Source: Brevundimonas sp.
GTDB taxonomy: Bacteria; Pseudomonadota; Alphaproteobacteria; Caulobacterales; Caulobacteraceae
DNA: 59,713 bases
Direction: 5' to 3'
Assembly: GCF_024711105.1 (NCBI RefSeq)
Contig: NZ_JANJTL010000161.1
Coordinates: 1 to 59,713 of the forward strand
Shown: positions 40,146-47,486 of the stretch, piece after piece
Numbering within the stretch: position 1 is the first letter of the stretch
Layout of the letters: each line of letters begins with the position of its first letter
Translations under genes and position numbers: made by a program
The notes under the pieces: generated by a model
The model's database searches: none
What the model saw: only the letters and a program-made list of their open reading frames with translations
What the model was told of the DNA's origin: nothing

Positions 40146-40352
40146 TTACCGGGCAGTCACCTCCATCAGCACCGCATAGGCCTCTGCCTCACTGGTTTGT
40201 GCGCGATGAGCTTGATCAGCCGACACCTTCTTGATCACGTATCGCGACGTCAAATGGCCGACATCAGCCTCGATGAAATGCTGCTTTCCACGCCTCAGGA
40301 CGGCTACCCCATTTCCTACGAAGATGGTCTGAGGCTTTGTGAACCATAGCAT
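40146..40352 (-). CDS. Small hypothetical protein in the lower-GC gap
   Basis: A 68-residue minus-strand frame starting MLWFTKPQTIFVGNGVAVLR and ending EAYAVLMEVTAR. Its amino-acid mixture looks protein-like, with no Arg/Pro excess such as false frames show here, and codon use is less GC-biased than in its neighbours, which could mean recent acquisition. Only a weak AAGAG ribosome site is seen. No family recognised. An inverted repeat CAGCACT/AGTGCTG lies upstream at 40370-40390. It may be a real small gene or a remnant. Confidence 0.4.
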   Translation of the reverse strand: MLWFTKPQTIFVGNGVAVLRRGKQHFIEADVGHLTSRYVIKKVSADQAHRAQTSEAEAYAVLMEVTAR

Positions 40353-40430
40353 CTCTTGCCTGCCCCGCTCAGCACTTCAGCCTAGTGCTGTCCGTACTTA
40401 CCATGCTCACAACTTGGCAAACATCCAACA

Positions 40431-42950
40431 TCACCCGCCTCGCGGCTTTGCCCGCGTAGTGGGGAGCGCGTTGGCCGGATCCTCGGGCCAGAGGTGCTTC
40501 GGATAGCGGCCGCGCATGTCGCTGCGGACGGCGGACCAGGAGCCCTTCCAGAAGCCGGGCAGATCGCGGGTGACCTGGATGGCCCGGTGGGCGGGGCTGA
40601 GCAGTGCGAAGGTGATCGGCACAGGCGGGCGGCCGACGGTCGGATGGGCCGAGACGCCGTAGAGTTCCTGGACCCGGACCGCGACGGTGGGCCCCTGGGG
40701 CGCCTCGTAGTCGATGAGCAGGCGCGAGCCGGTCGGGGCCTCGAAGCGTTCTGGCGCCTCGGCGTCGAAGCGGCGGACCATGTCCCAGGGAATGCGCGCC
40801 CGCAGAGCGGCCTCCAGCGCCGAGTCGGAAAGGTCCGACAGGCGTCGACGGCCTTCGAGAAGGGGCAGGAGCCAATGGTCGAGATCGGCCATGAGGGCCG
40901 TGTCCGAGACATCCGGCCATGCGTCGTCGCCCCGTCGCAGGAAGGCCAGGCGCGCGCGGAGACCTCGGGACCGGTCGCCCCACGGCAAGGCGGCCAGGCC
41001 CCTGGCCTTCACTTCCGACTGCAGGGCGCGGGCGACGAGCGCGGGGTCGGGCTGGTCGATGCGGCGCTCCTCGACCACGATCTGACCCAGGCGGGTGAGC
41101 CGGCGCGCGGTGGCGCCGCCTGGGGCGTCCAGGTCGAGACGGTCCTCGATGGTCAGGCGGTCGGCGAAGGCGGTCCGAAGCTCCTCTTCATCGAGCGGCG
41201 CGGCCAGCAGGATGCGGTCACGGGCGTCGCCGCTTCCCAGTTCGGCCACCGCCAGCCAGGGCTGGCGCGCCAGGGCGTCGGTGGGTTCGATCCAGACGCC
41301 GCGGCCGGAGGCGAGGAGGAACTCGCCGGGCTTGCCGCGCGCCCTGGCGATGCGGTCCGGGAAGGCCTCGGCGAGGAGCCCTCCAGCCGTCATCCTCGGG
41401 CTTGTCCCGAGGGTCCACGGTTCAGCGGCACCGCCCTTGGTCATCTCGGCCTCCCGAGCTTCGGCGCGGTGGGCCCTCGGGACAAGCCCGAGGGTGACGG
41501 CCTGCGCCTGCTTCGCCCACCGGCCGGCCAGGGCCCGGGCATCGCGGGCGCGGGGCGAGCCGTCGCGGTCGAGGCGTTCCAGGCGGTGGACGAGGTCGGC
41601 GTCGTTTCCGCCGAGCCCGCGCTCGGTCAGCAGGACGGCGATGCGCGCAGCGATGTCCGCCTGGCCGCATCCGGCAGCCTTGAGCAGCATCTGCCCCAGC
41701 GGCGCGGGCAAGGGCAGCTCCGACAGGGCCCGGCCATGCGGCGTCAGGGCGCCCGCGTCATCCAGCGCGCCCATGTGGGCCAGTTGGACCCGCGCCTGAG
41801 TCCAGGCTCCTGAAGGCGGCAGGTCGAGGAAGGTCAGCTCGGCGGGGTCCCGGGCGCCCCAGCGGGCCAGGGAAAGCGCCAGGCCGGTCAGGTCGGCCTC
41901 GAGGATTTCCGGCCGGTCGAAGGGGACCGGGCCGCGCGTCTCCTCCTCTTCCCACAGGCGGTAGCAGACGCCGGGTTCGGTCCGGCCCGCGCGGCCGCGC
42001 CGCTGATCGGCCGAGGCGCGCGAGACGCGGACTGTCTGCAACCGGGTCAGGCCCGAGCCCGGGTCGAAGCGGGGCACGCGCGCCAGGCCGGAGTCGACCA
42101 CCACACGCACGCCCTCGATGGTCAGGCTGGTCTGGGCGATGGAAGTGGCCAGCACGACCTTGCGCTTGCCCGCCGGCGCGGGGCTGACGGCCAGGTCCTG
42201 CTCGGCGAAGGTCAGGGCGCCGTAGAGGGGCGCGAGGATCACGTTCGGATCGCGGATGCGCTCGGCGAGCCGCTCGTGCGTGCGGCGTATCTCGGCCTGG
42301 CCCGGCAGGAAGGCAAGGATGGAGCCCGTCTCCTCCGCCAAGGCCTTGAGCACGGCGCGCGCGACGCCGTCCTCCACCCGTGCCTCGCGGCCCAGGTAGC
42401 GGGTTTCGACCGGGAAGGCGCGGCCGTGGCTTTCGATCACCGGGGCCTCCAGGCGGCCGGCGATGGCGGCGCCGTCGAGGGTGGCCGACATGACCAGCAG
42501 GCGCAGGCCGGGCCGCAGCACGGCCTGGGAGTCGCGCGCCAGCGCCAGGCCGAGGTCGGCGTCCAGGCTGCGCTCGTGGAACTCGTCGAACAGGACCGCG
42601 GCGACGCCTTCCAGCCCCGGATCGTCCAGGATCATTCGGGTGAAGACGCCCTCGGTGACGACCTCGATTCGCGTCTTGGGCCCGACCCGGCTTTCCATGC
42701 GGACGCGATAGCCGACCGTCTCGCCGGGCTTCTCCCCCAGCGTCTCGGCCATGCGGCGCGCGGCGGCGCGGGCGGCGAGCCGGCGAGGCTCGAGCACGAT
42801 GATCCTGTGGCCTTCGAGCCAGGCCTCGTCCAGCAGGGCCAGGGGCGTGACCGTGGTCTTGCCCGCCCCCGGCGGAGCGATCAGCACGGCCGACGTCCGC
42901 TCGGCGAGAGCGGCCTTCAGCGCGGGCAGGGCCTCGTGGATGGGAAGCAT
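40431..42950 (-). CDS. hrpB: ATP-dependent helicase HrpB with in-frame palindromic insertion
   Basis: An 839-residue DEAH-box helicase. Walker A is LIAPPGAGKTTVTPLALLD (about 24-42), the DEAH motif is DEFH in VLFDEFHERSLDADLGLA, motif III is MSATLDGAAIAG, and motif VI is QRRGRAGRTEPGVCYRLW. The HA2-type region, a PDRIARARG motif and the C-terminal HrpB domain (DLPGFWKGSWSAVRSDMRGR) follow. Residues about 484-521 come from a 114-bp inverted-repeat element (separate entry) and lie directly before the PDRIA block. Start 42950 is chosen over an ATG 11 codons earlier because it matches relatives. Its biological role in alphaproteobacteria is not established. Confidence 0.94.
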   Translation of the reverse strand: MLPIHEALPALKAALAERTSAVLIAPPGAGKTTVTPLALLDEAWLEGHRIIVLEPRRLAARAAARRMAETLGEKPGETVGYRVRMESRVGPKTRIEVVTEGVFTRMILDDPGLEGVAAVLFDEFHERSLDADLGLALARDSQAVLRPGLRLLVMSATLDGAAIAGRLEAPVIESHGRAFPVETRYLGREARVEDGVARAVLKALAEETGSILAFLPGQAEIRRTHERLAERIRDPNVILAPLYGALTFAEQDLAVSPAPAGKRKVVLATSIAQTSLTIEGVRVVVDSGLARVPRFDPGSGLTRLQTVRVSRASADQRRGRAGRTEPGVCYRLWEEEETRGPVPFDRPEILEADLTGLALSLARWGARDPAELTFLDLPPSGAWTQARVQLAHMGALDDAGALTPHGRALSELPLPAPLGQMLLKAAGCGQADIAARIAVLLTERGLGGNDADLVHRLERLDRDGSPRARDARALAGRWAKQAQAVTLGLVPRAHRAEAREAEMTKGGAAEPWTLGTSPRMTAGGLLAEAFPDRIARARGKPGEFLLASGRGVWIEPTDALARQPWLAVAELGSGDARDRILLAAPLDEEELRTAFADRLTIEDRLDLDAPGGATARRLTRLGQIVVEERRIDQPDPALVARALQSEVKARGLAALPWGDRSRGLRARLAFLRRGDDAWPDVSDTALMADLDHWLLPLLEGRRRLSDLSDSALEAALRARIPWDMVRRFDAEAPERFEAPTGSRLLIDYEAPQGPTVAVRVQELYGVSAHPTVGRPPVPITFALLSPAHRAIQVTRDLPGFWKGSWSAVRSDMRGRYPKHLWPEDPANALPTTRAKPRGG
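41387..41500. repeat. 114-bp REP-like inverted repeat inside hrpB
   Basis: Arm 1 (41387-41420) and arm 2 (41467-41500) are 34-bp inverted repeats matching at 31 of 34 positions, each itself containing the palindrome CTCGGGCTTGTCCCGAG. The spacing is 46 bases. The whole element is 114 bp, exactly 38 codons, and is read in frame by hrpB. Such REP-type palindromes are normally intergenic in alphaproteobacteria. Confidence 0.9.
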
Positions 42951-43105
42951 GGCCGCTCCTAGCGCGGCGCTGCCCCGCAACAAAAGCGTCGTCCGACGTT
43001 CACCGGACAGAAACCGCGTTGCGCGCGAACGCTGACCCCGTTAGCGTCCGCGCCACTGTGCAAGACCCGCTCGGGGGAGTTGGGTCCAAGGGAGGGGTAG
43101 GGCGC

Positions 43106-44767
43106 ATGTCCGAGACCATGAGGCCGCCGGGACCGCGGCTGTTCATCAAGAAGTCCATCGCCCAGATCCAGCGTGAAGCGGCCCGGAGCGAACTGAAGCG
43201 TTCGCTTGGCCCGATCAACCTGATGAGCCTGGGTATCGGCGCCATTATCGGGGCCGGCATCTTCGTCCTCACCGGTCAGGTGGCCTCGGCCAACGCGGGC
43301 CCGGCCATCATGCTCTCGTTCGTTGTCGCCGGCATTGCCTGCGCGCTGGCGGGGCTCTGCTACGCCGAGCTTGCTTCGACCATGCCGGTGTCGGGCTCGG
43401 CCTACACCTACGCCTACGGAACCCTCGGCGAGATTTTCGCCTGGATCATGGGCTGGCTACTGGTGCTGGAATACGGCGTGGCGGCCTCGACCGTGGCGGT
43501 CGGCTGGTCGGGCTATGTGGTCTCGATCCTCAGCGATTTCGGGATAAGTCAGCAGATATTCCCGATGATCCAGTACGCTGGCGGCGAGGGACCCCAGTGG
43601 GCCACGCCGCTCGTGCAGCTGGTGCAGCCTGAAGGCGCCGCGGCCTCCTTCCCGATGACGGGGACCTTCAACCTCGTCGGCGCCATCGGCATCGCGGCCG
43701 TCTGCGGCCTGCTGGTGCTCGGCGTGTCGGAGAGCGCCAACATCAACAACGCCATCGTGGTCATCAAGGTCATCGTCCTGCTGACCTTCATCGCGGTGGG
43801 CTTCAGCTACATCAATCCGGACAACTGGGTGCCGTTCATCCCCGAGGCGACCGGTCAGCCTGGACAGTTTGGCGTCGGCGGCATCTTCCGCGGAGCGGCG
43901 ATCATCTTCTTCGCCTACGTCGGCTTCGAGGCGGTCTCGACTGCCGCAGCCGAGGCCAAGAACCCGTCCAAGGACGTGCCGGTCGGCATCCTGGGTGCCC
44001 TGTTCGTCTGCACCCTGATCTACATGGCGGTCGCCGCCGTGATGACGGGCGTGGTGCCGTATCTGGAGCTGGCCTCGCCGGCCCCGATCGCGGTGGCGAT
44101 TGACCGGATGGGTCTCGAATGGGCCGACCTGCCGGTCACCCTGGCCGACGGCTCGCCGATGAACGCGATCAGCTTCCTGATCAAGATCGGCGCGATCACC
44201 GGCCTGTCCTCGGTCATGCTGGTGCTGTGCTACGGCCAGACCCGGATCTTCTACACCATGGCCCGCGACGGCCTGCTGCCGAAGGCCTTCGCCCGGGTGC
44301 ACCCGAAGTTCCGCACCCCCTGGATCGGCACCATCCTGCTGGGCGTGGTCATCGCCATCGCGGCGGCCTTCCTGCCGATCTCGATCCTCGGTGACCTCGT
44401 GTCACTGGGAACCGCGACGGCCTTCGCCATCGTCTGCCTCAGCGTCATCTACCTGCGCATCAAGCACCCGGAACTGCCCCGGCCGTTCCGCGTGCCGGGT
44501 GGGGTGTGGACGGCGGGAGCCGGCATCGCGGCCTGTCTGTTCCTGGCCAGCCAGAACCTGATCCCGATGTTCCAGCACGCCGCGGACGACAATCCGCTGC
44601 CTCTGATGCTGCTGGGCGGCTACGCCGCTGTCGGGGCCGTGATCTACCTGATCTACGGCTTCTGGAACTCGAAGCTCGCCAAGGGCATCGACGTGGTGGA
44701 AGATCACGCGCTGGCCACGCCGGAGGAGGCGCTCGGCGGCCACGTCGACAACGTCAAGGAAGACTGA
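43106..44767 (+). CDS. APC-family amino acid permease
   Basis: A 553-residue transporter of the amino acid-polyamine-organocation superfamily, closest in look to the cationic amino acid (YfnA/CAT) group. After a basic cytosolic head, about 12-14 helices follow. Signatures are LMSLGIGAIIGAGIFVLTG (helix 1, about 41-59), CYAELASTMPVSGSAYTY (about 91-108) and FFAYVGFEAVSTAAAEAKNP (about 272-291). Start 43106 is supported by a GGGAGGGG ribosome site. Substrate unknown; it probably imports amino acids with protons. It is monocistronic, with a strong terminator behind. Confidence 0.92.
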   Translation: MSETMRPPGPRLFIKKSIAQIQREAARSELKRSLGPINLMSLGIGAIIGAGIFVLTGQVASANAGPAIMLSFVVAGIACALAGLCYAELASTMPVSGSAYTYAYGTLGEIFAWIMGWLLVLEYGVAASTVAVGWSGYVVSILSDFGISQQIFPMIQYAGGEGPQWATPLVQLVQPEGAAASFPMTGTFNLVGAIGIAAVCGLLVLGVSESANINNAIVVIKVIVLLTFIAVGFSYINPDNWVPFIPEATGQPGQFGVGGIFRGAAIIFFAYVGFEAVSTAAAEAKNPSKDVPVGILGALFVCTLIYMAVAAVMTGVVPYLELASPAPIAVAIDRMGLEWADLPVTLADGSPMNAISFLIKIGAITGLSSVMLVLCYGQTRIFYTMARDGLLPKAFARVHPKFRTPWIGTILLGVVIAIAAAFLPISILGDLVSLGTATAFAIVCLSVIYLRIKHPELPRPFRVPGGVWTAGAGIAACLFLASQNLIPMFQHAADDNPLPLMLLGGYAAVGAVIYLIYGFWNSKLAKGIDVVEDHALATPEEALGGHVDNVKED

Positions 44768-44791
44768 TCCATCCCAATGCGGATAGGTCGG

Positions 44792-44825
44792 GAAGCCCGG
44801 GGTTCGCCCCGGGCTTCTTTCTTTT
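44792..44825 (+). terminator. Strong Rho-independent terminator after the permease
   Basis: A perfect 11-bp stem GAAGCCCGGGG / CCCCGGGCTTC with a TTCG tetraloop (44792-44817) is followed by TTTCTTTT, 25 bases past the permease stop. Confidence 0.95.
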
Positions 44826-44849
44826 GAAGCCCGCAGCTATCTGAGGCGC

Positions 44850-45515
44850 ATGACATCGCCCTCCCCCATCGGCGTCTTCATCGCGCCCGTCACGCCCCTC
44901 CAGCAGAACTGCACGACCGTCTGGTGCACGAAGACCAATAAGGCGGCGGTGATCGATCCGGGGGGTGGGCTGGACCAGATCCTGGCGGAGATCGCGCGTC
45001 GGGGTCTGACGCTCGAGAAGATCTGGGTCACCCACGGCCACCTCGACCACGCCGGCGCCACGGCCGAGCTCAAGCGGCGCACGGGCTGCCCGATCGAGGG
45101 CCCTCATCCCGACGACCAGTTCTGGATCGACGGCATCGAAGCCCAGGGAATGATGTACGGCATGCCCGAGGCGAAGGGCTTCGTGACTGACCGCTGGCTG
45201 CACGACGGCGACACGGTCGAACTTGGCGAGACGACCTGGGAGGTGATCCATTGCCCCGGCCACACGCCGGGCCACGTGATTTTCTTCAATCGCGAGGCGC
45301 GGTTCGCCCAGGTGGGCGACGTGCTGTTCAAGGGTTCGATCGGGCGCACCGACTTCCCGCGCGGCAATCACCAGGATCTGCTGGACGCCATCACGAAGAA
45401 GCTGTGGCCGCTGGGCGACGACGTGCGGTTCGTGCCCGGTCACGGACCCATGTCGACCTTCGGCGAGGAGCGACACAGCAATCCGTTCGTCGCGGACAGG
45501 GTTATCGGCCGATAA
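44850..45515 (+). CDS. MBL-fold metallo-hydrolase (glyoxalase II-like)
   Basis: A 221-residue cytosolic hydrolase of the metallo-beta-lactamase fold. The zinc motif is WVTHGHLDHAGA (HxHxDH, about 58-69), further ligands are in VIHCPGHTPGHVIF (about 132-145), AQVGDVLFKGSIGRTDF and the C-terminal PGHGPMSTFGEER (about 193-205). It resembles YcbL-type type II glyoxalases that hydrolyse thioesters of glutathione. The exact substrate is uncertain. It stands alone between the permease terminator and the receiver-domain gene. Confidence 0.9.
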   Translation: MTSPSPIGVFIAPVTPLQQNCTTVWCTKTNKAAVIDPGGGLDQILAEIARRGLTLEKIWVTHGHLDHAGATAELKRRTGCPIEGPHPDDQFWIDGIEAQGMMYGMPEAKGFVTDRWLHDGDTVELGETTWEVIHCPGHTPGHVIFFNREARFAQVGDVLFKGSIGRTDFPRGNHQDLLDAITKKLWPLGDDVRFVPGHGPMSTFGEERHSNPFVADRVIGR

Positions 45516-45533
45516 ACTTGACCTGAGCGTCAG

Positions 45534-45555
45534 CTGTTCAGTATGCGGCGAACAG
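45534..45555 (+). promoter_or_regulatory. Inverted repeat in the promoter region of the receiver gene
   Basis: CTGTTC (45534-45539) and GAACAG (45550-45555) are perfect complements 10 bases apart, centred 44 bases before the TTG start. A TTGACC at 45518-45523 could be the -35 box, in which case the repeat overlaps the spacer and -10. Confidence 0.35.
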
Positions 45556-45588
45556 AGGCGCGCCGCGCCTGATTGTCGGGGTGTACGC

Positions 45589-45954
45589 TTGCGCGCATTA
45601 CTGGTCGAGGACGAGGCGCTTGTCGCGCTCATCGCCGAGGAGGCGCTAAGCGGCTTTGGCTTCCGGGTCACTGTGGCCGGCTCGGGCGCCGAGGCGCGCC
45701 GGGCCTTCGCCGAAGGCGGCCTCGACCTGGCCGTCATCGACGTCGGCCTCCCCGACATCAAGGGATATGACCTCGCCGGGGAGCTGCGCAGCCAGGCCCC
45801 CGACCTGCCAATCCTGATGGCCAGCGGCTACGACGCCGGCGATGTGGCCGCCCGCTTCCCCGATGACACCCGCGTGCGGGCGCTCGGCAAGCCGTACACG
45901 GAAGGCGACCTGGCCGAGGCCATCCGCTCGCTCGGGCTGCAAATCCAGGGCTGA
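45589..45954 (+). CDS. Single-domain response regulator
   Basis: A 121-residue CheY-like receiver with no output domain. The acidic pair is in LLVEDEALVA (about 4-13), the phospho-acceptor Asp in LAVIDVGLPDIKGYDL (Asp at about 51), the conserved Ser/Thr position in ILMASGYDAGD and the Lys in LGKPYTEGDLAEAI. The start is TTG; no ATG or GTG is available in frame. Such receivers act in phosphorelays or by protein contact. No kinase is encoded next to it. Confidence 0.88.
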   Translation: MRALLVEDEALVALIAEEALSGFGFRVTVAGSGAEARRAFAEGGLDLAVIDVGLPDIKGYDLAGELRSQAPDLPILMASGYDAGDVAARFPDDTRVRALGKPYTEGDLAEAIRSLGLQIQG

Positions 45955-46007
45955 GCGCACCCTTCCCGGGCGCGGGGCGTTGTTTCCTGATCAGCAGGAG
46001 ACCCGCC

Positions 46008-46166
46008 ATGACCTATGTGGAGCCCACGCCTCCGGGCGCGCCCGAGATCGACCAGCCGCCCCAGCCGGGACCGGAACACGACCCCTCCGCCATTCCTGAC
46101 GAGACCCCGCCGATCGATCCCGGCGGAGGCGGGCCGGGCGACTCGCGTCCGCATGACGCAGGGTGA
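46008..46166 (+). CDS. Small Pro-rich protein, 52 residues
   Basis: A short gene with ATG at 46008 and an AGGAG ribosome site 8 bases upstream. The product begins MTYVEPTPPGAPEIDQPPQP and is rich in Pro, Gly, Asp and Glu, ending GDSRPHDAG; it has no signal peptide and is probably disordered. I recall similar short proteins in Caulobacteraceae but know no function. It precedes the KGG stress-protein gene by 67 bases and may be expressed with it. Confidence 0.6.
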   Translation: MTYVEPTPPGAPEIDQPPQPGPEHDPSAIPDETPPIDPGGGGPGDSRPHDAG

Positions 46167-46174
46167 ACAGGGAC

Positions 46175-46199
46175 GGAACCTCCCGCCCGATCCGGGGTT
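46175..46199 (+). promoter_or_regulatory. Candidate sigma-EcfG promoter for the KGG gene
   Basis: GGAAC (46175-46179), 16 bases, then GGTT (46196-46199), 34 bases before the KGG start at 46234. It is one base off the consensus CGTT -10. Confidence 0.45.
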
Positions 46200-46233
46200 T
46201 GAAATGCCACAGACCAACGCGAGGACGCCCCTG

Positions 46234-46458
46234 ATGGCTGACGGACAGACCACTCCCATGAAAGGCACGTCGAAGCGCGGGTTCGCGTCCATGGACCCGC
46301 AGCGCCAGCGCGAAATCGCCCGCAAGGGCGGCGCGAGCGTGCCGAGCGAGAAGCGCAGCTTCTCCCAGGACCGCCAGCTGGCGGCCAAGGCGGGGCGAAA
46401 GGGCGGAGAATCCTCCCACGGTTCGCGCCGGCGCACGGGATCTTCGGGCGAAGCCTGA
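46234..46458 (+). CDS. KGG-repeat stress protein (YciG-like)
   Basis: A 74-residue basic protein with the KGG signature: GFASMDPQRQREIARKGGAS (about 19-38), then RQLAAKAGRKGGESSHG. This is the stress-induced KGG repeat family (E. coli YciG and relatives), small, hydrophilic and often controlled by the general stress response. The ATG at 46234 is preferred for its GAGGA ribosome site 8 bases upstream; an ATG ten codons earlier is possible. A candidate EcfG promoter lies upstream and ecfG itself follows after a terminator. Confidence 0.88.
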   Translation: MADGQTTPMKGTSKRGFASMDPQRQREIARKGGASVPSEKRSFSQDRQLAAKAGRKGGESSHGSRRRTGSSGEA

Positions 46459-46482
46459 AGCGCCAAAAGCGAGCTCTGAACG

Positions 46483-46512
46483 GGCGCGCGGGTCAAGCCC
46501 GCGCGCCTTTTT
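46483..46512 (+). terminator. Rho-independent terminator after the KGG gene
   Basis: A perfect 10-bp stem GGCGCGCGGG / CCCGCGCGCC with a 5-base loop, followed by TTTTT, separates the KGG gene from ecfG. Confidence 0.92.
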
Positions 46513-46562
46513 CGTGGCCGCGAGCGAAGAGGATTCAAGGAGTTGATGCGTCGGTTTGTCCC

Positions 46563-46587
46563 GGAACGGCCCCGGAGTCGATGCGTT
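46563..46587 (+). promoter_or_regulatory. Exact sigma-EcfG promoter upstream of ecfG
   Basis: GGAAC (46563-46567), 16 bases, CGTT (46584-46587) match the EcfG consensus exactly, 57 bases before the ATG at 46644. A 10-bp palindrome GTTAGCTAAC (46585-46594) overlaps the -10. This fits positive autoregulation of the sigma gene. Confidence 0.8.
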
Positions 46588-46643
46588 AGCTAACTGAAGG
46601 CGACGGAGAGCTCGATCCGCGCCGGAGTAGCGAAAGTACCGAC

Positions 46644-47219
46644 ATGATGGATCCCGGCCAGGGCCTGTCGCTCCCGACAGAGGAGGCCCGCGGAACCACA
46701 GACATCGAGGAGTGGCGCGAGTCGCTCGTCGAAATGATCCCGTCTTTACGGGCCTTCGCCTGGTCGCTCAGCCGGGATGGATCCCAGGCCGACGATCTGG
46801 TGCAGGACACCCTGATCAAGGCCTGGACGAACCGTGAGAAATTCCAGGCCGGCACAAATCTTCGCGCTTGGCTCTTCACCATTCTCAGGAACACCTATTA
46901 CAGCGCCGCCATCCGCAAGCGCCGCGAGGTCCAGGACACTGACGGCGTGATGGCAGGCCGCCTGACGACCGAGGCGTCGCAGGATTGGCGCGTCGCCTTC
47001 ACCGATCTGCGCGAGGCCCTGGCCAAGCTGCCGGACGAGCATCGCGAGGCCCTGATCCTGGTGGGCGCAGCGGGCCTGTCCTACGAGGAGGCCGCCGACA
47101 TCTGCGGCTGCGCGCTCGGCACCATCAAGAGCCGCGTGAACCGCGCGAGGACCAAGCTGCTGGCCCTGCTCGAGGCGGAAGACGCCGCCGCCGCCATGCC
47201 GGATCCGAGGTTCGCCTAA
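46644..47219 (+). CDS. ecfG: EcfG-type ECF sigma factor of the general stress response
   Basis: A 191-residue ECF sigma factor. Region 2 holds IPSLRAFAWSLSRDGSQADD (about 33-52) and TLIKAWTNREKF, then TNLRAWLFTILRNTYYS (about 72-88); region 4 holds LAKLPDEHREALILVGAAGL (about 126-145) and the helix-turn-helix SYEEAADICGCALGTIKSRV (about 146-165). The ALILVGA-G-SYEEAA segment and overall layout match EcfG (SigT-like) factors rather than other ECF classes. An exact EcfG promoter lies upstream. No phyR is in view; a NepR-like ORF faces it convergently. A paralogue such as SigU is a possible alternative identity. Confidence 0.88.
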   Translation: MMDPGQGLSLPTEEARGTTDIEEWRESLVEMIPSLRAFAWSLSRDGSQADDLVQDTLIKAWTNREKFQAGTNLRAWLFTILRNTYYSAAIRKRREVQDTDGVMAGRLTTEASQDWRVAFTDLREALAKLPDEHREALILVGAAGLSYEEAADICGCALGTIKSRVNRARTKLLALLEAEDAAAAMPDPRFA

Positions 47220-47386
47220 GGGGTCTCGGTCCGACGTGGACGCGGCAGGGTCTTGAGATCGGGGAGCGCCGTCGGCGCCCTCTCCTTCTTGATGGCCTCG
47301 AACATGGCCTTGAGGCGATCATCCAGCCTGGCCTCGAGCGAGGCGTCCGGACTCGCTGGCTCCTCGCCCGGCGACTTGCGCGGCAT
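47216..47386 (-). CDS. Small NepR-like ORF convergent with ecfG
   Basis: A 56-residue frame, MPRKSPGEEPASPDASLEAR at the start. The core LDDRLKAMFEAIKKERAPTA aligns without gaps to the first helix and linker of NepR, the anti-sigma factor that holds EcfG (pattern I/L-x-x-x-L-K/R-A-h-Y/F-x-x-I-x-x-x-x-h-P), and LPDLKTL takes the place of the second helix. The usual P-x-R-F motif is missing, so the call is tentative. Its TAG overlaps the ecfG TAA by 2 bases. Ordinary nepR genes lie in the same direction directly before ecfG. It may instead be an unrelated small protein. Confidence 0.45.
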   Translation of the reverse strand: MPRKSPGEEPASPDASLEARLDDRLKAMFEAIKKERAPTALPDLKTLPRPRRTETP

Positions 47387-47486
47387 GCCCCCTCCGACGT
47401 TGCGCGCGCCGACTATTCACGGACCGTCGTGCGTCCTCAAGTGGGCCCCGGAGCGAGACCGCCCGGGTGTGTCTGCAAGGCGACGC

